Under the pieces are notes generated by a model. The model saw nothing but the letters and a program-made list of their open reading frames with translations, had not been told where the DNA came from and searched no databases. A stretch of DNA of 64,000 nt from Dipylidium caninum (taxonomy: Eukaryota > Platyhelminthes > Cestoda > Cyclophyllidea > Dipylidiidae), in contig QEYB01000841.1 of the NCBI GenBank assembly GCA_017562135.1, forward strand, positions 124,001 through 188,000, written 5' to 3'. Every line of letters begins with the position of its first letter. Positions within the stretch are counted from its first letter, which is position 1. Shown here piece after piece: positions 39,701 to 50,241 of the stretch. The position numbers and the translations under genes were made by a program.

Positions 39701-42018
39701 TTGAAAGGAGAGTGCCTTCTGACTTGAAACAGGCGCTAAACGACTTGGATGCAAAAGATTTTTTGCGGCAATTCTTCAGATAATCGGTTTAGAGAAGCAC
39801 TTTTTGATAACCACACTTGAATGAAAGCCTGTGTTTCAAATACGTACATGGCAAAACGGACGCTTTGAATTGCATGCTAGTGGCTTCCTGGTCAATGAGT
39901 GGCTATTTTGAAAACACAAGGTGGCTTCCCTACGGTGTGAAGAGAAAGAGACGTCGTTACATTTAATTCGCAATACTTATGTCAAGCGGCAAACCCGTAT
40001 CAGTGAGACCTTAACCATCACGACACAGTCAAAATGTCTTAGAGTACGTTCGGTGTGACAATATGCGAGCGTCTCCTCAAAATATGTGTTAATTTTTGAT
40101 GTCACACACACGCTAAGGTGTTTCTTGCACGCCACCGTGCTTCGACATGCAACCTTCTAGTCGCAAGGCTAGAAGGTTGCTCGTGATCCACTCCCGGGTC
40201 ACGTAAATAGGCTATAATGAGAAAAGTGTCCACAAGTTTCGTCTACAATTCACGGAAATCACTTCGTGGAGTTTCTGCCAGACTAAATCCATAACCCTTA
40301 AACCCTGACAAGTCAAACAGTCGTTGACTTACGCACGCGGCAATGGGTGAAGAGACAAAGAAAAAATTTGTGTAGAGGAAAATCGACTTAGCTAGTGGAT
40401 TAATAAAGAGGGGGATATATGTCATCTGAGTGACACTTTTCGCTGGCAGATTTTACTAGAGGACCTAGATAAACCGTGTTGAATTAGAACAGATGAAATG
40501 AGCAACCAAGGTAACCGATAGTAACCGAAAATGAGACATTGTACAAAAAAGTTTATTGAAAGTGTCGTAAACACTTTTTTGGGAAGTGAAATGGAGTAAG
40601 TTGAGAAAAACTCCCCTCAGATAAACATTTAAAAATCCATGAATTCCCACTGACAAAGAGGTTTGGTGGTACGCCGTCCCTAAGGGAAACAACGATTGAC
40701 GGGAGAGGAGCAAGCATTATGTTCACTTGTATCAAAGCTGAATATTTTGGTAAATAATATCACAACTGCTTGTACTATCATTCCGTATTCGAATTTCCAA
40801 AGGAGACTAAGCGTGCAAATGCAAGGTTGAGGAAGAGATAAAACTTTGTTGGAAAAGGCTAAAAATCAGGCTTTCTACGCTAAAATGTATTCAGTTAAGA
40901 ATAAATTTGTCGAACACGACTAGTCACGCTCACGTACCAAAGTTAATTAAATCACAGATTTAGATGAAAAGAGTGAAGAATTATGTTTTCTATAAAACCA
41001 TCAAAAATGTAAAACGAAGGAATTATTGCGAAAATTGAAACTCGCATGTGTTTTGTATTTTAAAGTTAGGATTAAGTAATTAGCTTGGAAAGAATTTAAC
41101 AATCCAAAGTGCGAAGTGTAATTAATAGCTACCAGAGTCCTAATAACAACGACATAAGAGGAAAGATTTAAATGAGAAAGCGCAGCAAATATACGAACTT
41201 AGGATAAAAAATATTCATATATTTGAAATAATTTTGAGTCTTTTAAGTAGCTTAGCACTTGCTGCAGATTGCAGTTTGGTTAAAGAATCAAGAAATCGTA
41301 CGGAATTTGGAGAAATATAGAATCTCTCGGTTGTTGTGGCTTCCAAACCAGGTGTCCACTGAAATTCCAAAACTGCGCCCGCGTCTGCATCATTTGCCTC
41401 AGCTTGAAACACTCTGGTTCCCGCTGGCGAATTTGCCTCGAGAGGCAAAACAGCCTGTGCAATTGAATAAGGATAATTTGGCCAAAAGGGAAGAAAAACG
41501 GGCCTTTCGTCATTTACATCAATAAGCTGTATGGAGATTAAAAGTTCTTTGGGGCTAGAAGGACCTACAAAGAAAATGAGTTTATTGCTTGAGTTACTAA
41601 AGCCCCAAAAACGTACAAGTAGCGTGATAATACTAACCAAACAGAAATACATGATCGTTTTAATCAGGCTCTAAGAAGAAGATTAAAAATGGTCTGAGGG
41701 AATAAGAGAAGAAGGTAGCGCACCTCGATAAGCGTAATCAGAATGTGCTTTAACACTGATTTTGAAAAAAGGCTGCTGTTCGTAATCAAGTTTTGCTCCA
41801 TCTTTTACACGAAGTTGACAGGTTTTCCTGGAAACGTACATTGGAATTTGCATATCATCCTCCATTATAACGCATATGCACTTATGAATATTTAAATAAT
41901 TTTTCAAATGTAGCAGTATTCCATGACTAGTTTCCGGGACATAGACTGGTACTTTGCGGTATATATCACAGAAAACAATTGCTAAATTAAGAGTTAGAAA
42001 ATACGAAATATAGAACAT
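8665..42018 (-). CDS. CadN: Neural-cadherin-like classical (type III) cadherin, whole gene
   Basis: Classical invertebrate cadherin: a calcium-dependent homophilic adhesion receptor joined to beta-catenin at the tail. Exons read on the minus strand: 42018-41724, 41564-41259, 39481-39276, 38733-38511, 38361-38251, 38213-38073, 37470-37217, 37135-36851, 36452-36236, 35904-35621, 35233-35094, 35014-34552, 34184-34007, 33380-33130, 32166-32008, 31792-31649, 30024-29734, 28983-28819, 28243-28070, 27441-27243, 27201-26980, 26608-26310, 24755-24460, 24269-24149, 23646-23421, 23347-23199, an unresolved part, 22545-22168, 19127-18734, 18559-18192, 17965-17681, 15778-15529, 15065-14757, 14189-13954, 12701-12591, 12349-12278, 9026-8665. 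Most joins agree in phase. Total is about 2,850 codons plus the gap, close to Drosophila CadN. Order: signal peptide, cadherin repeats, primitive classic cadherin domain, EGF, LamG, EGF, LamG, EGF, membrane span, catenin-binding tail. A mate such as shotgun is less likely because of the repeat number and double LamG. Confidence 0.88.
9634..9649. repeat. CA dinucleotide microsatellite
   Basis: Eight CA units are visible inside the last cadherin intron. Confidence 0.9.
13954..22545 (-). CDS. CadN: Cadherin EGF-LamG-EGF-LamG-EGF exons
   Basis: Exon 22545-22168 ends in an EGF (SPDACLNGGFC) completed across a 3 kb intron by TCECPRGYTGPRC in 19127-18734, which then starts LamG1 (DDGNWHQIDLLLSQK). 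Exon 18559-18192 completes LamG1 (LMVDSC, PLQLGGRKPTD) but has a one-base frame break near 18,490. Exon 17965-17681 holds EGF2 (NCLVKGVCWESGGRAQCRC) and opens LamG2. Exon 15778-15529 continues it (GAWHHVRVSRSLSSLFVEVD). Exon 15065-14757 ends it (LRLNGAWYP) with another frame break at a G run near 14,931, then begins EGF3. Exon 14189-13954 finishes EGF3 (FPCLNGGTC, CLCPPTHFGLYC) and enters the membrane span. Such modules next to the membrane mark non-chordate type III cadherins. The 18,192/17,965 join is one base out. Confidence 0.82.
15453..15494. repeat. Two tandem copies of a 21-bp unit
   Basis: The unit TGTCATCAACTAAGGAGAAGG occurs twice in a row in the intron just after the second LamG2 exon. 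The frame reading through it gives a repeated FSLVDDT peptide, but this is downstream of a good GTGAGA donor and probably not coding. Confidence 0.9.
15779..16969. other. Part of cadherin intron with long unassigned open frames
   Basis: Open frames of 172 codons (minus, 16,115-16,633) and 145 codons (plus, 15,978-16,415) overlap each other and show no domain I recognise. The flanking exons join directly in phase through a GC donor, so no exon is required here. Confidence 0.35.
16970..17797. repeat. Right arm of the large inverted repeat
   Basis: Block B' (about 16,970-17,430) is a reverse-complement copy of the cadherin's last exon and following sequence. Block A (about 17,455-17,795) contains the real LamG2 exon end and its intron start. 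Together they mirror 6,962-9,012 with the central 1.25 kb missing. The arms differ at scattered single bases and by indels in the Glu/Gly-coding tract. Confidence 0.9.
17038..17325 (+). pseudogene. Antisense copy of the cadherin catenin-binding exon
   Basis: The plus strand encodes LRDQIKSKTTDFPDDTLDYG through to LPDEEHFSAYRP and a stop, the same as the real last exon apart from a six-residue length change in the acidic tract and one Q to H change. It sits antisense in the intron between the two LamG2 exons. The 5' match stops within the exon, before its acceptor, so it is probably not spliced as an exon. The intact frame implies that the copy is young or kept alike by conversion. Confidence 0.85.
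22640..23035 (-). CDS. Unresolved cadherin exon(s) before the first EGF
   Basis: Exon 26 ends in phase 2 at 23,199 and the EGF exon at 22,545 needs phase 2, so coding sequence or a direct join is possible. Candidate pieces are a frame after an acceptor near 23,008 (SHLLESLRR, before a GTCAGT donor) and a frame around 22,900-22,670 with the peptide SPSLDCGELYNST. Comparison with CadN predicts a cysteine-containing piece here. I cannot fix the splice sites. Confidence 0.3.
23199..24269 (-). CDS. CadN: Primitive classic cadherin domain exons (24-26)
   Basis: Exons 24269-24149, 23646-23421 and 23347-23199 join in phase. The first gives ALPDLPIGFM, the second ISENGLLHLLTASPPGEFSV, like the motif after the last cadherin repeat of CadN in which a folded strand precedes TPEGxY. 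The third gives ALAKKLQISRDSLAVF and HSSPY, matching the CadN segment around SRDNVDVF and GSPYY. This domain is found in non-chordate classical cadherins and is where these proteins are proteolytically processed in insects; processing here is inference. An ORF at 23,927-24,148 lies in the intron and is not used. Confidence 0.75.
24460..41564 (-). CDS. CadN: Cadherin ectodomain repeat block (exons 2-23)
   Basis: Twenty-two exons encode a row of cadherin repeats. About eleven inter-repeat linkers of the DxNDxxP type can be seen, e.g. DVNDERPVF (exon 2), DLDDNPPFF (5), DINNHPPQF (10), DVNNMVPQF (12), DQNDHCPQF (14), DINNQYPRW (17), DVNDAPPTI (18) and EANDNPPTI (21). Several are degenerate (SINESLPQF, DRNLVAPQL), so calcium binding may vary along the rod. 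Two introns are tiny: 38,250-38,214 (37 nt) and 27,242-27,202 (41 nt). The join at 38,251/38,213 is one base out of frame, and the exon beginning near 27,441 has an uncertain acceptor. The exon 22 to 23 join spans 1.5 kb and keeps a clean cadherin strand (TPLDIEA then DLDYPNQSP). Confidence 0.85.
31071..31116. repeat. Two tandem copies of a 23-bp unit
   Basis: CTGAAGTGCATGTCCTATTC followed by TTC is present twice without a gap. It lies in a cadherin intron. Confidence 0.95.
40149..40180. repeat. Perfect 12-bp hairpin
   Basis: GCAACCTTCTAG and its exact reverse complement are separated by 8 nt (TCGCAAGG), in the large second intron of the cadherin gene. Function unknown. Confidence 0.9.
41724..42018 (-). 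CDS. CadN: Cadherin exon 1: signal peptide and first repeat
   Basis: The ATG at 42,018 is followed by a hydrophobic stretch (FYISYFLTLNLAIVF), which fits a signal peptide for a surface receptor. The rest resembles a diverged cadherin repeat, with LDYEQQPFFKISVKA matching the usual LDYE...F...V.A strand. The exon ends in CGAG before a GTGCGC donor at 41,723, phase 1, and joins 41,564. A further 5' non-coding exon cannot be excluded. Confidence 0.65.
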
Positions 42019-43121
42019 GACGGTTCAAATTTCTGCCGCTTGCGCTCAACGACCTAGCTTTAGATCCCAGACATTGTCTTTAGGGACTTATAACAACTCC
42101 CACGACAGTAACTAAGTTTTCTTACAAAAATTAAATTGTAGTTTCTATTGACATTAGTTTTGCCTATGCTGCCAGATTGCCGCATAAGTTAGTAAGTCAG
42201 AGCATAAAAAAGTTAATTTTTGTTCGCGATTGGCAATGTTTACATTTAAATATTCTACCGTAATATGTGCAAATGAGTGTAAATTGACTACCACATGCAT
42301 GAATACTTACTTTTCAAAAAATCTTCCCTACATAAGCGCCGCGCCAGCCTACAAAAGCGGCAACGAATCTTTCACCAGGTAACTATATTAACGTGGCAAT
42401 TAAATGGTGGCCAGTATCTTACTTGACAGTTAAATAATACTAGACTTCTCGATTCTATACACGTTCAATAGTTTTCTGCGTCCCCGTAAAGCATAATGTT
42501 TGCTACCTTAATTTCATTGCACTGCGCTTATTGCGTTGCAAACCTTCTACGTCTTGTGGCGAAATGGTGCATCAACCGTAGTAAACTAAAATTATCAAAC
42601 TTCACTTGAACCTCGTCTTTCTTATAACTCATTGGCTGTTACGTCCGCATGCCAAATCAATTCTGGTCGTGTTTATATCCTACCGCAATTGATGGTACTT
42701 CTCTTGTTTTCGCGTCTTAATTTTTGCTGCAATGTGCCACTCTCAGTTCGAAGTTCTTTATGTCAATAATAAATTGTCCCTCTTAGTTGGAACACTTCTT
42801 TAACCGCGCACTTATTCACTTGTATTCATGTTACGATCACTCTTCATACTGTCCTCTTATTAATCTAACGAGCTTTAGTTGTGGAATTCAATTCTACCTA
42901 ACCATTGTGTTGGATAGGCCAGTCCTAAGCTCGCCAACACTACCTACGCTGACAAGTGGCTCGTCTCTCCAGATTCTCGTTGCGTCCGCCATGGGAGACA
43001 GAACTTGTCCCCAGTGCCCCTTGCTTCCGCGGATCCAGTCCCTGAAACTCGTCGCGTTTTTCTCAAACGCAAACCTCCCACCTCAATTGATCAGTCGTCT
43101 GTGGGTTTTGCAGCTCGTGCT
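42019..43121. other. Divergent intergenic region between cadherin and SAP18
   Basis: The cadherin start (minus) and SAP18 start (plus) face away from each other over about 1.1 kb, so the region should contain both promoters. The SAP18 frame stays open upstream to a stop at about 42,915 but has no earlier in-frame ATG. Confidence 0.5.
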
Positions 43122-43894
43122 ATGAAGGACTTTCTCAAGAACGAAGACGCTCCCGATCACGACCTAGCAATCAAGCGTCCAAGATCTAGCGTCGTGGTGG
43201 TTCCTAAATCTACTTCTCCCAAGCCGACGATTGATAGGAGAACCATGTGTCCCATTCTTATTCGAATATTCTATTCGACAGACGGTCGACACACACCACT
43301 CTCGTGCTTCGCTAATGGGAAACTTCCACCATCCGAACTCCATATCAATACATGGTAAAAATGAGCACAAACCTTGTGGCTGGTCTTTAATAACATTTTA
43401 AAACAAATCTTACTTGTTAGGCTGAACGTTAGTTTGAGAGATTTATCGTATGAAGTGGTATATGCTGTCAAGTCGTTAACCGGAGGATCAACGGGAAACA
43501 GAAAACCATGTTTGCGCTTTGGTCGACCGACACGTCTTCACTTTACATCTGTCTACGCCGACCCAATTCAACGGGGCGCGTATCGCAAACGGGACTTAGG
43601 CACCTACGTAATCCACTACAAAGTGGCTACCGAAGAAGAAGAAAAGGCCACTACTGACGACGGTGATGTGACTCTCGAATCGAAGCACTTCCAGGTAAAC
43701 AAAATCCATTTAAGAAACCGACTTTCTCCCTTATTTTGTGCTTCATGTTCATTCTGTTTTCTCACAAGATTGGTGATTACCTGGATGTTGCCATTTCTAC
43801 CTTTGATGAGATCCGAGGCCCGGTTTCTGATGAAGGAGCCCGTACGAATTATCACAGACGACTATACGACAGAAATGAGCCCGTGCGTTTTTAA
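43122..43894 (+). CDS. SAP18: Histone deacetylase complex subunit SAP18
   Basis: SAP18 is a ubiquitin-fold protein of the Sin3-HDAC corepressor and of the exon-junction-linked ASAP/PSAP complexes. Three exons fit: 43122-43354, 43421-43694 and 43769-43894, giving 210 codons with matching phases (introns 66 and 74 nt). Diagnostic pieces are TMCPILIRIFYSTDGRH and PPSELHINTW in exon 1, GTYVIHYKVA and LESKHFQ in exon 2 and IGDYLDVAI in exon 3, which match the conserved SAP18 sequence in order. An N-terminal basic, Ser/Lys-rich stretch of about 46 residues precedes the fold and makes it longer than the human protein (about 150). The start at 43,122 is the first in-frame ATG. AATAAA follows at 43,921. 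Confidence 0.93.
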
Positions 43895-43920
43895 TTCTTT
43901 TGTACAGCTGCATTCCGATT

Positions 43921-43926
43921 AATAAA
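43921..43926 (+). terminator. SAP18 polyadenylation signal
   Basis: AATAAA lies 27 nt after the SAP18 stop codon and 47 nt before the convergent MRPL21 stop. The spacing fits, so the two transcripts probably overlap at their 3' ends. Confidence 0.6.
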
Positions 43927-43972
43927 CCTTCGTGCCCATAAAGGTTTAATGAAGAACGCCACTTTATAAGAA

Positions 43973-44675
43973 CTAAACATTCTTAATGGTTACATCCACT
44001 ATACGTAGGGTGACCAAATTGTCCTGGTACGCTAAAAAGAGTAGGATATTAGTGCGGAGGAACGGTCTTACCTCTCATTACCCTATGTCGTCTTCTACGA
44101 TGAAATTGGTACCAGAGTGAGGGATGCTGAAGTGTCTTTTCAACCACCATAGCCGTGACCAGCACATTACTTCTTGGGAGTAGGGGTCTTCCAATTATTG
44201 TGAAGTCTGTGTTTCCGGCGAGGAGAACCTTTTCTAGGCGAATCATTTCACCCGGTTTTGCTTCAAGAAGGGGTGCTTTAACGGAGATTAAATCATTGTT
44301 GGTGACTTTGAATTGCTTTCCCCCAAAGTGGACAATTGCGAAGTAGCGTGATGCATTTTTCGCGAGAGAGTCAGCAACATTTTTTCGAACATCTGGATTT
44401 GGTATATATAAAAGGATTCGGCTTGCCATTATAGATCTCAAGGTCCATCCCTGATAGTTCCTTTTCAAATAAGTCCTTATTGTAGTCGAGTGGTGCTCTA
44501 GAACTGTAAAATCATCCACAACTTACTTCTCTTCTTCAAGCACGCTTAATATCCTATCGATCTTATGCAGAGAGGGCTTTCTTGGGGTATTTCGTCGTAT
44601 CCAATCGCGGGCACAAAGGCTCACATGGATACCTCTGAGAGGAGCAGTGAATAAAAGGTGACTGCGACAGCCCAT
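43973..44675 (-). CDS. MRPL21: Mitochondrial large-subunit ribosomal protein bL21m
   Basis: Component of the mitochondrial 39S subunit. The conserved body reads RYFAIVHFGGKQFKVT, RLEKVLLAG and FTIIGRPLL, followed by VVEKT and a basic RRRRHRVMRG, then NLVTLRIVDV in the last exon, the usual L21 order. Exon 1 (44675-44527, start MGCRSHLLFTAPLRG) looks like a mitochondrial presequence. Exon 2 is best begun at 44,475 (acceptor AATAAG, 51-nt intron) and ends at 44,072; exon 3 is 44031-43973. This gives 203 residues in one frame. A second acceptor, TTTTACAG at 44,504, would leave a 23-nt intron but needs a frame correction in exon 2, so I prefer the first. It is convergent with SAP18, 78 bp apart. 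Confidence 0.88.
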
Positions 44676-46235
44676 TATCGAGTAAAGGAGCCCGGAGGCC
44701 AACATAAAATTCGATTGCATATTTCTGAGGGCAGTAATCAACTTCGCAGCTAGAAGGAAGCAAAACAGTATGAAATCCTTCAGTCTTATGCGATTTAGCT
44801 TGGTTCTTCCAGGAAAGCGATAGTACCGTAATGGCAAAAACTGGTTAAATGCAGAAGGGGTTACGAGGTGTGGTTTGATCGAAGAGTGACTACTTGAAAT
44901 TAAGGTCAGTATGTTGGGGCCCGCGCGAAATAGATAAAAGCAAGTCTGTGAAATATATGGATGGTGCGAAAACACGAAAAATAGTGACGGTGTCGTATGA
45001 GATTAAGTATTGCCGATTCTTGGGTAAAATGCATGTTAATGTAAGGCGTGAGGTCCCAAAAATTGTAATACATAAATGTGGGTGGGGTGTATTGGAAGGA
45101 ATAACAAAATAAGTTTCGACGGATTTACCAAAACGCGTGAATGCAACACCTGCACACGGAATACAATTTCCGCTCTAGTAAAAATAACCCACTAGCCTGA
45201 GTAAAGTCTGTAATATATTTCGGATCATCTACTAATAAGTATACGGTCTTATATCAGAATTAGAATCAAGTTACATTCGGAAGGAGAAAATCGTCTGCGA
45301 TCCATTTCAGAGTTTTTTAAAGGGAAAAGTCATATCCAAGTGCACACAGTGAAAAAATAGGTTGATGCGCATTGTTCAAGTGGCAAATAAATAGCATTTT
45401 ATGCAGCAAAGTTTACCAAGATGTTGCCGGCAATGTGTTTTGAAAGATGTCATTCGACACGACGTCCATTTGTGCTTGTGGAAGCTATGATTTTATGAAA
45501 AGATTCATTTTATTTATGACCACATACTGGGTCCTTATATCGAGACATATGTTCTTTCGTCGTGCCCAATCGATTAATTTATTAGCGCTATTCCCTTGCT
45601 GATAGTAATGACAAGCGAAAACACGCTGCTACAATTGCTAACTGTGGGATGTTTTATCAATTTTGCCTGGATTAGAGGAAAAAACGGCGTATGGCATCCG
45701 TGTTTCTTCATCCGATTTGTTTCGAAATGTTGCCCGAAGGATGCAGTTTGCGCGTTAGTTATTTCCAAATGCGAGTGGAATAGTGCGTGATAACATTGAA
45801 ACGAGGCAAATACATTTCCGATTAAGATCTGCTGTGCTATGCAAGTTTATAAATTAGTTTGCAATGGGAGTTTATTAAAAAACCCCAAATATGTAGTCCC
45901 CAAAACTGGGGCCAGAATTTGGGAAATGACACGATTCATTTCTCCTTTCCCGCTTTTGGAATGCTGTGGCTTGTTCCATTATTTACGAAACAACCTTTGT
46001 TATAAAAGTTGGGTAGCTAGTCACAAAATTTATAATGCTCTGAAGTTAGTAGTGTATGCAGTTATTGCACTCCGTTTGTTTTTCCAGACCACATAGGCGT
46101 GGTAATATATATCTCATCCACGTCGCCCCTCTTTTAAAGTCCTACTGGTGGCTGTCTATGTTTGTTGCTTTCGTTATTTCCGAATACTTACGTCGATTCC
46201 CAATTATCTAATCTCAAATAATATTTTTTGATGAC
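44676..46235. other. Divergent intergenic region between MRPL21 and FOXJ1
   Basis: AT-rich, with no recognisable exon. It should contain the MRPL21 and FOXJ1 promoters. The short open frames inside show no domain. Confidence 0.45.
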
Positions 46236-49127
<2,892 letters not shown>

Positions 49128-49799
49128 CGCAAAGGGACGGGGGAAGCACAAAGTTGTTGATTTAAAATTAACTACTTTTGCTTCCGCTTCCCCCTACTCC
49201 TTCTTTGTTTGTTAATTGGTGCCCCGATGCCTAAAACTGACTTTGTGTTTTTTATAACTTTATTAATAGTTGTGATACACAATACGAGGGAGACGATGAT
49301 GAATGCGCCTTGGGCGTCATTATCGGCCTCGACTTATGCACTCCACTTGAACTCCTTTCCACTTTACACCACAGAAACGAATTTTAACGCGCCCTCTTTC
49401 CTTCTTATCCTTCCTTTATTCTTCTTCACGGTTGTATAGTTCTCCTTTTAATCCGTTAACTTTAATTTTGCAAACTGCGCGCCTCTAAATGCGATGATGA
49501 TACAGAGAATAGGAAAGAGATTGAGAATATGGAGTGCTTCCTGAGTGTTCCTTTTTGAATGCTGATTATGGATGACACTTTACGCTCCGGGAAAATAACA
49601 AGTGCGTGCCTGATCCATCATCTTTTCGCCTCGTCGTACAGCGGTTTTGGTCATTTAGTGTGTCTTTTTGTCTTAGCTGCCTCAGGCTTCGATTTTAGAT
49701 TTGGAGTTTATCGTTTGTTACTATCGATTTTGCGGTGGGTTTTTGCGTCATCCAGGCGTGGGGCGCAGCTGTGTGCGTAGCCGCAGAGTGGGTAGTCCT

Positions 49800-49845
49800 C
49801 TCTCCCCCCCCCCCTCCCTTACCCCGCTCCCCTCTCCCCCGACAT
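49800..49845. repeat. Polypyrimidine C-rich tract
   Basis: A CT/C-rich run with a stretch of about eleven C's downstream of FOXJ1. Low-complexity DNA with no sign of coding. Confidence 0.85.
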
Positions 49846-50241
49846 CGTTGGTCCTGACTTCTGGCTCATTAGATTTGCGAAGTCGATACTCCTCCATTTG
49901 AGTGCATCGGAAACCAGCCTGTTTTGGCGATCTCGTCTGTGGTGGGCGGCTCTCGCCTTCATCACTTGGTGTATTTCGATGTCCGAAATTTCGGTCTTCG
50001 TTCTGTCGCTACGATGGCCCCAAATGACAAAGTTCTCATGTTCAAAATTGGGGTCATTTAATGGTGTGACTGGGGTGTGATGCAACCAGGTTGTAATTTC
50101 CCCGGCGCAGCGTATGTCAACCCTGGGGTCATTCCACTCCTCTGTTATTGTGGTCTCCCCCATGAGTGTAAACTGTACGATATCGCCGTGAGGAATCTGT
50201 TGGGGTGGTTTAGCCTCCCTCCACTCATCGGGATGAGGCAC
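49819..50241 (-). CDS. Unrecognised 140-codon open frame
   Basis: An open frame beginning MPHPDEWREAKPPQQIPHGD. I recognise no family. Composition is mixed and protein-like (acidic and aromatic residues), unlike the simple-sequence frames nearby, but the frame runs into the C-rich tract at its end and no splice partners were found. It could be a decayed mobile element or chance. Confidence 0.2.
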   Translation of the reverse strand: MPHPDEWREAKPPQQIPHGDIVQFTLMGETTITEEWNDPRVDIRCAGEITTWLHHTPVTPLNDPNFEHENFVIWGHRSDRTKTEISDIEIHQVMKARAAHHRRDRQNRLVSDALKWRSIDFANLMSQKSGPTMSGERGAG

